DNA from: Bacillus sonorensis NBRC 101234 = KCTC 13918
Lineage (GTDB): Bacteria > Bacillota > Bacilli > Bacillales > Bacillaceae
Reading direction: 5' to 3'
Assembly (NCBI RefSeq): GCF_001592005.1
Contig: NZ_BCVZ01000012.1
Span: forward strand, 52,136 to 116,135
DNA length: 64,000 nt
The notes beneath the pieces are model-generated. The model had not been told where the DNA came from, made no database searches, and saw nothing but the letters and a program-made list of their open reading frames with translations. Shown here piece after piece: positions 1-10,505 of the stretch; position 1 is the first letter of the stretch, and each line of letters opens with the position of its first letter. The position numbers and the translations under genes were made by a program.

Positions 1-603
1 GGTTTAAATAAAGTCATCGTCTCAACCTATCAGGCTGTATCAGGAGCCGGCAATGAAGCGATAAAAGAGCTCTACGGCCAGACGGAAGCCATTTTAAAAG
101 GCGATTCGTTCGAGCCTCAGATCATGCCTGTAAAAAGCGATGAAAAACACTATCAAATCGCATTCAACGCGATTCCTCAAATCGATAAGTTTCAGGAAAA
201 CGGCTTTACGTTTGAGGAAATGAAAATGATCAATGAAACGAAAAAAATCATGCACATGCCTGAACTTCAAGTATCAGCGACTTGCGTCAGACTGCCGGTT
301 GCGACAGGGCATTCAGAATCCGTCTACATCGAAACTGACCGTGATGACGTAACAGCAGAAGATATTAAAAACCTGTTAAAAGAAGCGCCGGGCGTCGTTC
401 TTCAGGACGATCCGTCCGAACAGGTATATCCAATGCCTGCCGATGCAGTAGGGAAAAGAGACGTGTTTGTCGGACGCGTGCGCAAAGATCTCGACCGTCC
501 GAACGGATTCCACCTGTGGATTGTTTCCGATAACCTGCTGAAGGGTGCGGCTTGGAACTCCGTACAAATCGCAGAAAGCTTAAAAGCTTTAAATTTAGTT
601 TAA
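1..603 (+). CDS. asd: Aspartate-semialdehyde dehydrogenase, 3' part
   Basis: The reading frame is open from base 1 and gives the last 200 residues of Asd, which makes aspartate semialdehyde from aspartyl phosphate with NADPH, the branch step to lysine/DAP, threonine and methionine. The family has about 346 residues, so roughly 146 N-terminal residues, including the catalytic cysteine, lie before the window. Visible are the conserved [10 protein letters not shown] stretch just after the active site and the substrate-binding segment [16 protein letters not shown]. It is followed after 99 bp by dapG and dapA, the usual Bacillus order, where asd sits downstream of spoVFAB (not in the window). Identification is firm; only the start is missing. 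Confidence 0.96.
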   Translation, partial: GLNKVIVSTYQAVSGAGNEAIKELYGQTEAILKGDSFEPQIMPVKSDEKHYQIAFNAIPQIDKFQENGFTFEEMKMINETKKIMHMPELQVSATCVRLPVATGHSESVYIETDRDDVTAEDIKNLLKEAPGVVLQDDPSEQVYPMPADAVGKRDVFVGRVRKDLDRPNGFHLWIVSDNLLKGAAWNSVQIAESLKALNLV

Positions 604-627
604 ATATGCTAAGATTTCTTACGAAAG

Positions 628-670
628 ATGCGAGAAGAGAGTGAGGACCACACCGGCCTGCTCTCTTCTA
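628..670 (+). promoter_or_regulatory. Hairpin between asd and dapG
   Basis: GAAGAGAG is matched by CTCTCTTC across a roughly 20-nt loop, just before the dapG leader. No U-run follows, so it looks like an RNA-processing or stabilising hairpin rather than a terminator. I infer nothing more about its job. Confidence 0.35.
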
Positions 671-702
671 TTGCGTCCGAAATAAACTTGGAGTGAAATA
701 AA

Positions 703-1917
703 GTGAAAATCATCGTTCAAAAATTTGGAGGAACGTCTGTTAAAGATGACCGCGGCAGAAAGCTTGCCTTACAGCATATTCAAGATGCGGTCAATGAAGG
801 GTATAAAGTGGTTGTTGTCGTATCAGCCATGGGTCGGAAAGGCGATCCGTATGCGACTGACTCACTGCTTGATCTCCTGTACGGAGGACAGGACACCATT
901 ACAGAACGGGAGCAGGATCTGCTGCTTTCATGCGGTGAAACGATTTCTTCCGTCGTGTTCTCAAGCATGCTGGTGGAAAACGGAATTAAAGCCGCCGCTT
1001 TGACAGGTTCACAGGCTGGATTTTTAACAGATAACCAGCACACAAACGCCAGAATACTAGAAATGAAACCGGAGCGCCTTGTCAGCATGCTGGCCGACCA
1101 TGATGCAGTGGTCGTCGCAGGCTTTCAGGGGGCGACTGCAAAAGGGGACATCACGACGATCGGTCGCGGAGGCAGCGATACATCGGCCGCCGCGCTTGGA
1201 GCGGCGCTGGACGCGGATTTTATTGATATATTTACTGATGTTGAAGGCGTCATGACCGCAGATCCCAGAATCGTAGAAAAAGCAAAGCCGCTTCCGGTGA
1301 TTACCTACACGGAAATTTGCAACTTGGCTTACCAGGGGGCAAAAGTCATCCATCCGAGAGCGGTGGAAATCGCGATGCAGGCGAAGGTGCCGATCCGGGT
1401 CCGCTCGACATATTCAAAGGAAAAGGGGACGCTCGTGACAAGCCATCACACGTCAAAGGCCGGAAGCGACGTATTTGAACGGCTGATCACAGGCATTGCC
1501 CATGTAAAAGATGTGACACAGTTTAAGGTACCGGCGAAAGAAGGGCAATATAATGTGCAGACCGAAGTGTTTAAAGCGATGGCGAATGCCGGCATCAGCG
1601 TGGACTTCTTCAATATTACACCAAGTGAAATTGTCTATACGGTAGCCGGAAGCACAACAGACCGAGCTCTCGGCATCCTGAAAGAATTGGGCTATGAGCC
1701 TGCCGTTACGAGAAATTGCGCGAAGGTTTCAGCGGTAGGAGCCGGTATTATGGGAGTGCCCGGCGTCACCTCAAAAATCGTGACCGCTCTATCTGAAAAA
1801 GGCATTCCAATCCTGCAGTCGGCTGACAGCCATACGACGATTTGGGTGCTCGTCCACGAAGAAAATATGGCGACTGCCGTAAATGCCCTGCACGAAGTGT
1901 TTGAACTATCAAAATAA
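703..1917 (+). CDS. dapG: Aspartokinase I (DAP-sensitive)
   Basis: Phosphorylates aspartate with ATP, the first step of the aspartate pathway. The 404-residue length matches DapG, the diaminopimelate-inhibited isozyme of B. subtilis. The N-terminus carries the aspartokinase KFGGTSV motif, then the amino-acid kinase domain (about 1-245, with GRGGSDTSA around residue 150), then two ACT regulatory domains (about 265-400). The start is GTG at 703, behind TTGGAGTG. It lies between asd and dapA, giving three consecutive enzymes of DAP synthesis in one operon. DAP is needed for peptidoglycan and, via dipicolinate, for spores. No lysine riboswitch is seen upstream, as expected for dapG as opposed to lysC. 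Confidence 0.97.
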   Translation: MKIIVQKFGGTSVKDDRGRKLALQHIQDAVNEGYKVVVVVSAMGRKGDPYATDSLLDLLYGGQDTITEREQDLLLSCGETISSVVFSSMLVENGIKAAALTGSQAGFLTDNQHTNARILEMKPERLVSMLADHDAVVVAGFQGATAKGDITTIGRGGSDTSAAALGAALDADFIDIFTDVEGVMTADPRIVEKAKPLPVITYTEICNLAYQGAKVIHPRAVEIAMQAKVPIRVRSTYSKEKGTLVTSHHTSKAGSDVFERLITGIAHVKDVTQFKVPAKEGQYNVQTEVFKAMANAGISVDFFNITPSEIVYTVAGSTTDRALGILKELGYEPAVTRNCAKVSAVGAGIMGVPGVTSKIVTALSEKGIPILQSADSHTTIWVLVHEENMATAVNALHEVFELSK

Positions 1918-1947
1918 ATGTGATTGAATCATGATGAGGTGAAAAAA

Positions 1948-2817
1948 ATGAATTTCGGAAATATTGCAACCGCAATGGTTACCCCCTTTGACAAAAATGA
2001 AAACATCGATTTTCAAAAATTGTCAAAGCTGATTGATTATTTGCTGAAAAACGGAACGGATTCCCTTGTCGTCGCAGGAACAACCGGTGAATCGCCGACA
2101 CTGTCCGAAGAGGAAAAAATCGCGCTCATCCAATATTCCGTCAAGGAAGCAGCCGGCCGTGTGCCTGTTATCGCCGGTACGGGAAGCAACAATACAAAGG
2201 CATCGATCAAGCTGACGAAAAAGGCGGAAGAAGCCGGGGCAGACGCCGTCATGCTCGTGACGCCGTATTACAATAAACCTTCACAGGAAGGAATGTACCG
2301 CCACTTTAGAGCGATTGCCGAAGAAACATCTTTGCCTGTCATGCTTTATAATGTGCCGGGACGCACGGCTGCATCGCTTGCACCGGAAACGGCGATCCGC
2401 CTTGCGGAAATTCCAAATATCGTTGCCATCAAGGAAGCGAGCGGTGATCTTGAAGCGATTACGAAAATCATCGCTGAAACGCCTGAAGACTTTGCTGTAT
2501 ACTCAGGCGACGACAGTCTGACGCTTCCGGTTTTATCCGTGGGAGGCAGGGGGATTGTCTCCGTTGCATCACATGTCATCGGACCGGAAATGCAGCAGAT
2601 GATCAAACATTACATGAATGGGGAGACACAGCAGGCGGCCTTGATCCATCAGAAGCTGCTTCCGCTGATGAAGGGTCTTTTCGCTGCTCCAAACCCGTCG
2701 CCTCTAAAGACGGCTCTTCAGCTGAAAGGTCTTGACGTCGGCTCTGTCCGGCTCCCTTTGATTCCGCTGAATGAAGATGAGCGTCTCCGTTTAAGCAGCC
2801 TGATGAACGGTCTGTAA
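1948..2817 (+). CDS. dapA: 4-hydroxy-tetrahydrodipicolinate synthase
   Basis: Condenses pyruvate with aspartate semialdehyde, committing the pathway to DAP and lysine. The 289-residue TIM-barrel protein has the family motifs GTTGESPTLS (about residue 42-51), YNVPGRTA (about 132-139, with the catalytic Tyr) and the Schiff-base lysine in VAIKEASGD (about 157-165). I chose ATG 1948 because GAGGTGA lies at the right distance before it; an in-frame TTG at 1924 would add eight residues without a comparable site. It is the last gene of the asd-dapG-dapA operon and is followed by a terminator-like hairpin. Confidence 0.96.
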   Translation: MNFGNIATAMVTPFDKNENIDFQKLSKLIDYLLKNGTDSLVVAGTTGESPTLSEEEKIALIQYSVKEAAGRVPVIAGTGSNNTKASIKLTKKAEEAGADAVMLVTPYYNKPSQEGMYRHFRAIAEETSLPVMLYNVPGRTAASLAPETAIRLAEIPNIVAIKEASGDLEAITKIIAETPEDFAVYSGDDSLTLPVLSVGGRGIVSVASHVIGPEMQQMIKHYMNGETQQAALIHQKLLPLMKGLFAAPNPSPLKTALQLKGLDVGSVRLPLIPLNEDERLRLSSLMNGL

Positions 2818-2830
2818 AAACATATACGGA

Positions 2831-2876
2831 TGAAAACGGTCATTCTCCTTTTTTGGGTATGGCCGTTTCTTATATA
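2831..2876 (+). terminator. Terminator-like hairpin after dapA
   Basis: GAAAACGG pairs with CCGTTTC across a T-rich loop, followed by TTATATA. The U-tract is modest, so termination may be partial. Confidence 0.5.
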
Positions 2877-2887
2877 CATAATGGTTC

Positions 2888-2917
2888 TTGTTTTCTAAAA
2901 TTAGATTCAGGTATAAT
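2888..2917 (+). promoter_or_regulatory. SigA-type promoter for rnjB
   Basis: TTGTTT (2888) and TATAAT (2912) are separated by 18 bp, and the gene starts about 48 bp downstream. It is the only good match in the dapA-rnjB gap. Confidence 0.6.
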
Positions 2918-2964
2918 AGGGACAAGTGATGATGGACGGGTACTTAGATTAGGAGGATTACAAT

Positions 2965-4629
2965 TTGAAAAAAAATACAGAAAATATTAGAATCATCGCC
3001 TTGGGAGGCGTCGGGGAGATCGGAAAAAACCTTTATGTCATTGAAATCGACTCTGACATATTCGTGGTTGATGCCGGACTCATGCATCCAGAAAATGAAA
3101 TGCTGGGGATCGATGTGGTCATACCGGACATTTCATATTTGATTGAACGATCTGACCGAGTAAAGGCGATTTTCCTCACACACGGACACGAAGAAAACAT
3201 CGGAGGCGTTTTTTACTGCCTGAACAAGCTATCTGTGCCTGTTTACGGAACAAAACTGACACTTGCCCTTTTAAAAGAAACGCTGAAGCAGTACGGCTCA
3301 AATAAAAAAGCCGATTTACGGGAAATCCACTCCAAATCCGTGATTACATTTGATTCAACGAAAGTGTCATTTTTCAAGACAAACCACAGCATCCCGGATT
3401 CCGTCGGGGTCAGCTTTAAAACGTCCCTCGGATCAATCGTGTGCACCGGCGATTTTAAATTTGACCAAACGCCGGTTTTAAATCAGACCAGCGATATTGG
3501 CGAAATTGCCAAAATCGGCAACAGCGGCGTTCTATGCCTGCTTTCAGACAGCGCCAACGCTGAAAAGCCGGGCTATACGCCTTCAGAAGCGGTCGTCGGA
3601 GGCGACATTTCCGATGTGATGTACAATGCGGAAAACCGTGTGATCGTTGCCGTTTTCGCCTCAAACTTTAACAGGATTCAGCAGGTGATTGATGCGGCCC
3701 GCCAAAACGGCAGGAAATTGGCCGTATCAGGAAAAAATATATCTTCCATCCTTCAGCTGGCCATTAAGCTTGGCTATGTGACCGCTGATGAGGACATGTT
3801 CATCCCTGTCCAGGATGTCAAAAAGCATCCAAAAAGGGAAGTCGCTATTTTGACGGGAGACAACCATGGTGAACCCCTGGCCGCTTTGACAAGAATTGCA
3901 AAGCAAGGGCATAAACAGCTTGACATTGAAGAAGGCGACACTGTCCTGATTGCCTCCTCCCCAATACCGGGGCAGGAATTGGTATATTCAAAGGCCGTTG
4001 ATCTTTTGACAAGAGCAGGCGCCCATGTCGTATTTGCGCAAAAACGCGTCCACGTTTCAGGGCATGGCTGCCAGGAAGAATTGAAGCTGATGCTGAATCT
4101 GCTGAAGCCGAAATATTTAATCCCTGTAAACGGCGAATTCAGAATGCAAAAAGCCCATTCAAAGCTTGCCGAAGAAATCGGAATGAAACGAAGCGACATC
4201 TTTCTGGTTGAAAAAGGCGATGTCGTTGAGTTCCGCGGTCAAAATGTCAAAATCGGCGATAAGGTTCAGTCGGGCAACATTCTGATCGACGGCCTAGGTG
4301 TCGGCGACATCGGCAACATCGTGCTCAGAGATCGGCGCCTCCTTTCCCAGGACGGAATTTTAATCGTTGTTATTACCCTTGATAAAAAGAAAAAACATCT
4401 TGTATCAGGACCCGAAATTATCACGAGAGGTTTTGTTTACGTCAGGGAATCCGAAGAGCTGATCGTAGAGGCGACCGAACTGGTCAGAAATATCGTCACA
4501 GAAAGCACAGAAAATGCCGTTGTCGAGTGGTCTGCCTTAAAGCAAACCATGCGGGACGCGTTAAACCAATTCTTATACGAAAAAACGAAACGAAAACCAA
4601 TGATCATCCCAATCATCATGGAAGTATAA
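2965..4629 (+). CDS. rnjB: Ribonuclease J2
   Basis: A beta-CASP/metallo-beta-lactamase RNase that pairs with RNase J1 and takes part in mRNA decay and RNA processing. The 554-residue length fits RnjB (YmfA). The catalytic HxHxDH motif is degenerate: residues about 72-78 read THGHEEN, where J1-type enzymes keep the Asp and third His. That is the known mark of J2 and goes with weak activity of its own. Further beta-CASP landmarks are CTGDFKFDQTP (about residue 159) and SGHGCQEELK near residue 366. The start is TTG 2965, behind an excellent AGGAGG (2951). The gene has its own promoter and a strong terminator, so it is probably monocistronic. Confidence 0.94.
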   Translation: MKKNTENIRIIALGGVGEIGKNLYVIEIDSDIFVVDAGLMHPENEMLGIDVVIPDISYLIERSDRVKAIFLTHGHEENIGGVFYCLNKLSVPVYGTKLTLALLKETLKQYGSNKKADLREIHSKSVITFDSTKVSFFKTNHSIPDSVGVSFKTSLGSIVCTGDFKFDQTPVLNQTSDIGEIAKIGNSGVLCLLSDSANAEKPGYTPSEAVVGGDISDVMYNAENRVIVAVFASNFNRIQQVIDAARQNGRKLAVSGKNISSILQLAIKLGYVTADEDMFIPVQDVKKHPKREVAILTGDNHGEPLAALTRIAKQGHKQLDIEEGDTVLIASSPIPGQELVYSKAVDLLTRAGAHVVFAQKRVHVSGHGCQEELKLMLNLLKPKYLIPVNGEFRMQKAHSKLAEEIGMKRSDIFLVEKGDVVEFRGQNVKIGDKVQSGNILIDGLGVGDIGNIVLRDRRLLSQDGILIVVITLDKKKKHLVSGPEIITRGFVYVRESEELIVEATELVRNIVTESTENAVVEWSALKQTMRDALNQFLYEKTKRKPMIIPIIMEV

Positions 4630-4658
4630 AACCAAGAGCCTGCCTCTTGGTTTTTTTT
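4630..4658 (+). terminator. Rho-independent terminator after rnjB
   Basis: A 9-bp perfect stem, AACCAAGAG / CTCTTGGTT with a 5-nt loop, is followed by a run of T. It starts directly after the rnjB stop codon. Confidence 0.93.
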
Positions 4659-4732
4659 CGCCCTTTTTACACTGAATGAAAAAAACGCCATAGTCCATAA
4701 TACAAAAGAAACTCGAGAAAGAGGTGACCCAG

Positions 4733-5479
4733 ATGGACGAAAATCGGATGCAAAACGGAGAAGGACAAGGAGAACAGCCGGCCAAACAGGACGCTAAGGA
4801 CAACCTCCTCAATAAAATACAGCAGCTTGGCGAAACAAATCTTCCGCAAATGGGACAGGATTCAAACATCCACTGCCTGACCATCATCGGACAAATTGAA
4901 GGGCATGTTCAGCTCCCGCCACAAAACAAAACGACAAAATATGAGCATGTGATTCCGCAGATTGTCGCAATCGAACAAAATCCTAAAATCGAAGGGCTGC
5001 TGATCATTTTGAATACGGTCGGGGGCGATGTGGAGGCAGGCCTGGCGATAGCCGAGATGCTGGCATCGCTGTCAAAACCGACCGTCTCCATCGTGCTTGG
5101 AGGCGGACATTCAATCGGCGTTCCGATCGCGGTCTCCTGCGATCACAGCTATATCGCCGAAACCGCTACGATGACGATCCATCCGGTCAGGTTGACGGGG
5201 CTGGTGATCGGTGTGCCGCAGACATTTGAGTATCTTGATAAAATGCAGGAAAGGGTCATTAAGTTTGTGACCAGCCATTCCAACATTTCAGAAGAGAAAT
5301 TTAAAGAGCTCATGTTTTCAAAAGGCAATCTGACCCGTGACATCGGGACGAATGTCGTCGGAAACGATGCGGTCAAGTATGGATTGATCGATGAAACGGG
5401 CGGTGTCGGACAAGCCATCCAAAAGCTCAATCAATTGATCGAACAAGAACGCGGCGGGAAAGAAAGGATGATTCAATGA
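4733..5479 (+). CDS. tepA: ClpP-like translocation-enhancing protein TepA
   Basis: A 248-residue ClpP/crotonase-fold peptidase homologue (YmfB/TepA). In B. subtilis TepA has been linked to protein export and is reported to degrade small acid-soluble spore proteins after germination. Visible are [18 protein letters not shown] (about residues 82-99) and the nucleophile region GGGHSIGVP (about 122-130), with Ser in the GxS position. I prefer ATG 4733, 8 bp after GAGGTGA, over the in-frame GTG 4724, which overlaps the ribosome-binding site. The stop overlaps the start of ylzJ by 4 bp (ATGA), so the two are translationally coupled. Confidence 0.9.
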   Translation: MDENRMQNGEGQGEQPAKQDAKDNLLNKIQQLGETNLPQMGQDSNIHCLTIIGQIEGHVQLPPQNKTTKYEHVIPQIVAIEQNPKIEGLLIILNTVGGDVEAGLAIAEMLASLSKPTVSIVLGGGHSIGVPIAVSCDHSYIAETATMTIHPVRLTGLVIGVPQTFEYLDKMQERVIKFVTSHSNISEEKFKELMFSKGNLTRDIGTNVVGNDAVKYGLIDETGGVGQAIQKLNQLIEQERGGKERMIQ

Positions 5480-5691
5480 TTCTTTATACGACGATGCCGC
5501 AGGAAATCGTTTTCGCCGGCCAGGCGGAGCAGACCAACCTGAGGCAGATAGACGTAAACGGCGTGCCCCTCCTCGTCGAAATGAACGGGGATGAAGCAAG
5601 AGTGGTTCAGGTTCTCAGTACAAATCCGATGGATTTTTTAAAGCAGGAGACGTCTCCGGGCCAAAAGCTGAAGCTGACATTTTATAAATAG
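5476..5691 (+). CDS. ylzJ: Small conserved protein YlzJ
   Basis: A 71-residue protein matching B. subtilis YlzJ in size and position between tepA and spoIIIE. It starts [12 protein letters not shown] and has no membrane segment or known catalytic motif. The start codon overlaps the tepA stop. Function is unknown; the tight coupling suggests a role with TepA, but this is inference from position only. Confidence 0.82.
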   Translation: MILYTTMPQEIVFAGQAEQTNLRQIDVNGVPLLVEMNGDEARVVQVLSTNPMDFLKQETSPGQKLKLTFYK

Positions 5692-5710
5692 CTGAAGTGT
5701 CATCAGGATA

Positions 5711-5778
5711 AATATGCTATAATAGGGGAATACAGAGGAAACATCGCAGCCGAAAACGGGCTGCTTTCTCTTTGTTTT
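5711..5778 (+). promoter_or_regulatory. Promoter -10 and leader hairpin before spoIIIE
   Basis: A clear TATAAT lies at 5718-5723, without a strong -35. Downstream in the leader, GCAGCC and GGCTGC (5747-5764) form a short stem followed by TTTCTCTTTG. This looks like a weak terminator or attenuator inside the spoIIIE leader. Confidence 0.45.
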
Positions 5779-5810
5779 TATATTTTTTTGATGTAGTAAG
5801 GTGATGGAAC

Positions 5811-8144
5811 ATGGCAAAAAGAAAAAGGAAATCGAAAAAGAAACAAAAACAGGTCAAAAGGATTAATCTAAAATATGAATTGTACGGTTTAATTTGTATC
5901 GCCATTTCGATTATTACGGTGTTACAGCTTGGCGTTGCAGGCCAAACGTTCATTTACATGTTCCGTTTTTTCGCAGGCGAGTGGTTTATCCTATGTGTTC
6001 TTTCTCTCTTTTTAACAGGCGTATCATTGTTTTGGAAGAAAAAAACGCCGGGTTTTTTGACGAGAAGAAAAGCGGGGCTCTATTGCATCGTCGCAAGCAT
6101 GCTGCTTCTGTCCCATGTACAGCTCTTTCAGCACTTGGCAGACAGGGGAATGATCCAGTCGCCGAGTGTGATCCAAAATACGTGGGAACTGTTTTTAATG
6201 GACATGAAAGGTGAAACGGGCACCCCTGACCTGGGCGGCGGCATGATCGGAGCGGTGCTGTTTGCGGGATCTTATTTTCTGTTCGCAGCCGCCGGCTCTA
6301 AAATCATCGCCATTTTTCTCATACTGATCGGCCTCCTTCTGATCACTGACCGCTCCCTTCAGGAGACGCTGATCAAATGGACGGCTCCGGTCGCCTCGTT
6401 TATGAAAAATCAATGGCTGGCGTTTCTCGATGATCTCAAGGATTTGAAGCATCATTCAGCAAAAAAGAAAACCGGAAAAAAACAGAAAACACAACGAAAA
6501 CCGAAAGCTGTGGAAGAGCCCGCACCGGAAGCTGAGGCTGATCAAGATCCGGTGATTCAGACAGAGCCGATCATTTCAAGCTTTTCCGACCGGGATGAAA
6601 AGCCGGGGGTTCAGGCTTTTGAAGCCTCTGAGCAGCCGGAAGCGCCGCCTGAGCCTGAAGGTGAAGGGGACATGCCGGCCGCACCGGAGATCGCATTTAC
6701 AGAGCTCGAAAACAAAGATTATCAGCTGCCATCGCTCAATTTGCTGGATGATCCGAAGCATACCGGCCAGCAGGCTGATAAAAAAAATATTTATGATAAT
6801 GCGCGAAAGCTTGAAAGAACATTCCAAAGCTTCGGTGTGAAGGCAAAAGTCACACAGGTTCATCTCGGCCCGGCCGTCACGAAGTATGAGGTCTACCCTG
6901 ATGTCGGCGTCAAGGTGAGCAAGATCGTCAATTTAAGCGATGACCTGGCGCTCGCACTGGCGGCCAAGGATATCCGCATCGAAGCCCCTATCCCGGGCAA
7001 ATCAGCGATCGGAATCGAAGTGCCGAACGCGGAAGTCGCGATGGTCTCCTTAAAAGAAGTGCTCGAATCGAAGCTGAATGACCGTCCGGACGCAAAGCTC
7101 ATGATCGGGCTCGGCCGGAATATTTCCGGTGAGGCGGTTTTGGCTGAATTGAACAAAATGCCCCACCTTCTTGTCGCGGGTGCGACGGGAAGCGGGAAAA
7201 GCGTCTGTGTCAACGGCATTATCACAAGCATTTTAATGAGAGCAAAGCCGCATGAAGTCAAAATGATGATGATCGACCCGAAAATGGTCGAGCTTAATGT
7301 GTATAACGGCATCCCGCATTTGCTCGCGCCTGTAGTGACAGATCCAAAAAAAGCGTCGCAGGCTTTGAAAAAGGTTGTCAACGAGATGGAGCGGCGCTAT
7401 GAATTGTTTTCTCATACAGGAACGCGAAATATTGAAGGCTATAACGACTGCATTAAAAGGATGAATGCATCTGAAGAAGCGAAGCAGCCTGAGCTTCCGT
7501 ACATCATTGTCATAGTGGACGAGCTTGCAGACTTGATGATGGTCGCCTCTTCAGATGTTGAAGACTCGATTACAAGGCTGTCGCAAATGGCCCGTGCGGC
7601 TGGAATCCACTTGATCATAGCGACACAGCGCCCTTCCGTCGATGTCATCACAGGGGTGATTAAAGCCAATATCCCGTCAAGAATCGCATTCAGCGTGTCT
7701 TCACAAACCGATTCAAGAACGATTCTTGATATGGGGGGCGCTGAAAAGCTTCTCGGAAGAGGGGACATGCTGTTTCTGCCTGTCGGCGCCAACAAGCCGG
7801 TCCGCGTTCAAGGAGCTTTCTTATCAGACGAAGAGGTCGAAAAAGTCGTGGATCATGTCATCACCCAGCAAAAAGCCCAGTACCAGGAAGAGATGATTCC
7901 GGAAGAAACGTCTGAAACGCTCAGCGAAGTGACCGATGATCTTTACGATGAAGCGGTCGCACTCGTCGTCGGCATGCAGACGGCATCCGTTTCCATGCTG
8001 CAAAGACGGTTCCGGATCGGCTACACGAGAGCGGCCCGTCTCATCGATGCCATGGAAGAACGCGGAGTCGTCGGTCCTTATGAAGGATCAAAGCCCCGTG
8101 AAGTCCTCATGTCAAAAGAGCAATATGAAGAACTCTCTTCCTAA
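5811..8144 (+). CDS. spoIIIE: DNA translocase SpoIIIE
   Basis: Pumps the chromosome into the forespore at the sporulation septum and clears trapped DNA at division. The 777 residues are close to the 787 of B. subtilis. Order: a basic N-terminus, four membrane segments (about residues 25-180), a Lys/Pro/Glu-rich linker (about 215-310), then the RecA-like motor with Walker [10 protein letters not shown] (about 460-468) and Walker [11 protein letters not shown] (about 568-577), then the C-terminal winged-helix gamma domain (about 710-777) that reads SRS sequences. ATG 5811 follows AAGGTGATGGA. The stop codon lies inside the downstream terminator stem. Confidence 0.97.
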   Translation: MAKRKRKSKKKQKQVKRINLKYELYGLICIAISIITVLQLGVAGQTFIYMFRFFAGEWFILCVLSLFLTGVSLFWKKKTPGFLTRRKAGLYCIVASMLLLSHVQLFQHLADRGMIQSPSVIQNTWELFLMDMKGETGTPDLGGGMIGAVLFAGSYFLFAAAGSKIIAIFLILIGLLLITDRSLQETLIKWTAPVASFMKNQWLAFLDDLKDLKHHSAKKKTGKKQKTQRKPKAVEEPAPEAEADQDPVIQTEPIISSFSDRDEKPGVQAFEASEQPEAPPEPEGEGDMPAAPEIAFTELENKDYQLPSLNLLDDPKHTGQQADKKNIYDNARKLERTFQSFGVKAKVTQVHLGPAVTKYEVYPDVGVKVSKIVNLSDDLALALAAKDIRIEAPIPGKSAIGIEVPNAEVAMVSLKEVLESKLNDRPDAKLMIGLGRNISGEAVLAELNKMPHLLVAGATGSGKSVCVNGIITSILMRAKPHEVKMMMIDPKMVELNVYNGIPHLLAPVVTDPKKASQALKKVVNEMERRYELFSHTGTRNIEGYNDCIKRMNASEEAKQPELPYIIVIVDELADLMMVASSDVEDSITRLSQMARAAGIHLIIATQRPSVDVITGVIKANIPSRIAFSVSSQTDSRTILDMGGAEKLLGRGDMLFLPVGANKPVRVQGAFLSDEEVEKVVDHVITQQKAQYQEEMIPEETSETLSEVTDDLYDEAVALVVGMQTASVSMLQRRFRIGYTRAARLIDAMEERGVVGPYEGSKPREVLMSKEQYEELSS

Positions 8145-8163
8145 AAGAAGAGAGTTCAGTTTA
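8130..8163 (+). terminator. Terminator overlapping the spoIIIE stop
   Basis: An 11-bp perfect stem, GAACTCTCTTC / GAAGAGAGTTC with a 6-nt loop that contains the stop codon, followed by AGTTTAAT. The left arm is coding sequence. Confidence 0.75.
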
Positions 8164-8285
8164 ATATAAATTTATTATGTAAACTAACTGAGTTCAAAAC
8201 GTCTATTTATTTATTTGACAAAACATGATATAGTTATCCTCAATTAAAGATAATTTTAATTTGATCTGTCAGACGGAGGGAGAAC

Positions 8286-9011
8286 ATGTCGATAAAAGCT
8301 GACAATCAACGTTTATGTCTAAAAGTGATTGATCGGATAAAAGATGATATCGAAAAAGGCGTTTACCGAGAGAATGAACAGCTCCCGTCTGAATTTGAGC
8401 TGTCAAAGTTGATGGGCGTCTCGAGGGGTGCTTTGCGCGAAGCGCTCAGAGTGCTGGAGGATGAAAACGTGATCATCAGAAGGCACGGCGTCGGCACATT
8501 TGTAAACGCCAAACCTTTATTCCTATCAGGCATCGAGCAGCTGAACAGCGTAACGAAAATGATTGAACAGGCAAGCATGACCCCGGGAACCATTTTTATG
8601 TCTTCACAGATAACGGACCCGACGGAAGAGGATCTGCTCCGTTTTCAAAATGCTGATGAAAACGGGATATTTCTCCTTGAGCGGGTAAGAACAGCGAACG
8701 GAGCACCTGTCGTCTACTGTCTCGATAAAATACCGATGACGATTCTGCCGAAAGGCTTTTCACATGAGCAGGAATCGATGTTTGAATGGCTTGAGCACAA
8801 GTCTGGCGCGGTCATAAGCTACGCAGTCGCCGATATTGTGCCGATCGGCTACCATGATAAGATCTCACAAATTCTTGAGTGTGATCCGGAAACAGCTCTG
8901 CTTTTGCTGAAACAGATTCACTATGACCAACACGACAGGCCTGTATTGTATTCGCTGAATTATTTCAGGGCTGATAAATTCAGGTTTCACGTCGTAAGAA
9001 AACGTTTTTGA
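8286..9011 (+). CDS. ymfC: GntR-family regulator (HutC/YmfC type)
   Basis: A 241-residue DNA-binding protein. Residues about 8-75 form the GntR winged helix, with the motif [17 protein letters not shown]; residues about 90-238 form a UTRA-type ligand domain. It corresponds to YmfC of B. subtilis, whose target is not well established. It stands between spoIIIE and the exporter gene ymfD with 120 bp to the latter, so local control of ymfD is plausible but only inferred. ATG 8286 follows GACGGAGGGAGAAC. Confidence 0.86.
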   Translation: MSIKADNQRLCLKVIDRIKDDIEKGVYRENEQLPSEFELSKLMGVSRGALREALRVLEDENVIIRRHGVGTFVNAKPLFLSGIEQLNSVTKMIEQASMTPGTIFMSSQITDPTEEDLLRFQNADENGIFLLERVRTANGAPVVYCLDKIPMTILPKGFSHEQESMFEWLEHKSGAVISYAVADIVPIGYHDKISQILECDPETALLLLKQIHYDQHDRPVLYSLNYFRADKFRFHVVRKRF

Positions 9012-9131
9012 CAGGGCGGGCGCTCGAGCTGCGAGCGGCTGTTTTTTAAACGTGTCCGCCCGCCGTACATAAACACACCCTCTTTAAGCCACAATAACAG
9101 GTAGAAATACTAATGAATTGGGTGAAAAAAG

Positions 9132-10355
9132 TTGAGCAGAAAAAAAGGCGTTAAAAGCATTATCGCGCTGTCTTCCGTCCCGCTCGTCATGACGCTTGGC
9201 AACTCGATGCTGATTCCTGTTTTGCCTGTCATTGAAAAAAAATTGAACATCTCTTCCTTCCAGGTTTCTTTAATCATCACGGTCTACTCGGTCGTGGCGA
9301 TCATCTGCATCCCGATAACGGGTTATTTGTCCGACCGGTTTGGGAGAAAAAAGGTCATGCTTCCGTGCCTCGTCATTGCGGCTGCCGGAGGCGCAGTCGC
9401 CGGCTTTGCCTCTTCCTTTTTCAAAGAGCCGTACGCGCTGATTTTGGCGGGGCGTGTGCTTCAAGGCATCGGTTCGGCAGGAGCCGCTCCGATCGTGATG
9501 CCGTTTATCGGAGATTTGTTCCACAATGATGAAGAAGTCAGCGCAGGTCTCGGAGATATTGAAACCGCAAATACCGCCGGAAAAGTGTTAAGCCCGATTT
9601 TAGGGGCTTTTTTAGCATCTTGGGTTTGGTTTATGCCGTTCTGGTTTATTCCGGTCGTTTGTCTTGCCAGCTTTTTTCTTGTGCTATGTTTTGTGCCAAG
9701 GCCAAAGGAGAATAGCACAGATACAAAATCTTTAAAAGAGTTTTCGAAAAACGTCAAACATATTTTTAAACGGGAAGGACGCTGGCTTGTGTCGATTTTC
9801 ATTATCGGCGGCATTATTATGTTTCTGCTGTTCGGGGTGCTCTTTTATCTTTCAGAAAACCTTGAGAAAGAGTATCAGATTGACGGGATTGTCAAAGGAG
9901 CGCTGCTCAGCATTCCGCTGCTTTTTTTATCGGTCAGCTCTTATTTGGCGGGAAAGCTGATCGGAAACAATAAAATCAGAATGAAAATCTGTGTGGTCAT
10001 CGGGATGGTCCTGCTTGTCCTGTCTTTTGGCGGATTGTGGTGGAATCACAGCTTTTATCCGTTGTTCCTGTTTATGAGCATCGGCGGCATCGGCATCGGG
10101 ATGGCTCTTCCTTCGCTTGATGCGCTGATTACGGAAGGCATCTCAAAAGATGAGCGCGGAACGATTTCGTCATTTTACAACAGCATGCGGTTTATCGGCG
10201 TCGCTCTCGGACCGCCCGTTTTTGCCTATATGATGACAAATGCGGAACGTCTGATTTTCATTGTCTCCCTTTTGTGCAGCCTGGCCGCTTTAGCTCTTGT
10301 CTTATTTTATATTGACCCAAAAGAAAATGAAAATGAAGCGGTAAAGACGGTGTGA
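9132..10355 (+). CDS. ymfD: MFS exporter, bacillibactin-exporter type
   Basis: A 407-residue major facilitator protein with 12 predicted membrane segments. The motif-A loop GYLSDRFGRKKVML is at about residue 63-76. It matches the B. subtilis gene after ymfC (named YmfD or YmfE in different sources), which secretes the siderophore bacillibactin and responds to the activator Mta. The start is TTG 9132, behind GGGTGAAAAAAG. No Fur-like box is visible upstream. A terminator overlaps its stop. The substrate is taken from orthology; I did not see the bacillibactin genes. Confidence 0.82.
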   Translation: MSRKKGVKSIIALSSVPLVMTLGNSMLIPVLPVIEKKLNISSFQVSLIITVYSVVAIICIPITGYLSDRFGRKKVMLPCLVIAAAGGAVAGFASSFFKEPYALILAGRVLQGIGSAGAAPIVMPFIGDLFHNDEEVSAGLGDIETANTAGKVLSPILGAFLASWVWFMPFWFIPVVCLASFFLVLCFVPRPKENSTDTKSLKEFSKNVKHIFKREGRWLVSIFIIGGIIMFLLFGVLFYLSENLEKEYQIDGIVKGALLSIPLLFLSVSSYLAGKLIGNNKIRMKICVVIGMVLLVLSFGGLWWNHSFYPLFLFMSIGGIGIGMALPSLDALITEGISKDERGTISSFYNSMRFIGVALGPPVFAYMMTNAERLIFIVSLLCSLAALALVLFYIDPKENENEAVKTV

Positions 10356-10370
10356 CATGCACCGTTTTTT
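10347..10370 (+). terminator. Terminator after ymfD
   Basis: A 6-bp stem, ACGGTG / CACCGT, followed by TTTTT, overlaps the ymfD stop codon. Confidence 0.8.
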
Positions 10371-10505
10371 CATTTACCCGGAGGGGCAAGGGTTTTAGTT
10401 TCCTTAAATCCCCTCCAGTTGATATAATTACAACCAAACAGCCAAGAGCATATGCTGAATTCTGGTCATAATACATAATATAAACAAGGACGAAGGAGGT
10501 TCTTT

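Noticed and set aside
604..702. Lysine riboswitch in front of dapG
   Set aside because: The 99-bp gap is too short, and only a simple hairpin is visible; in Bacillus the L-box belongs to lysC.
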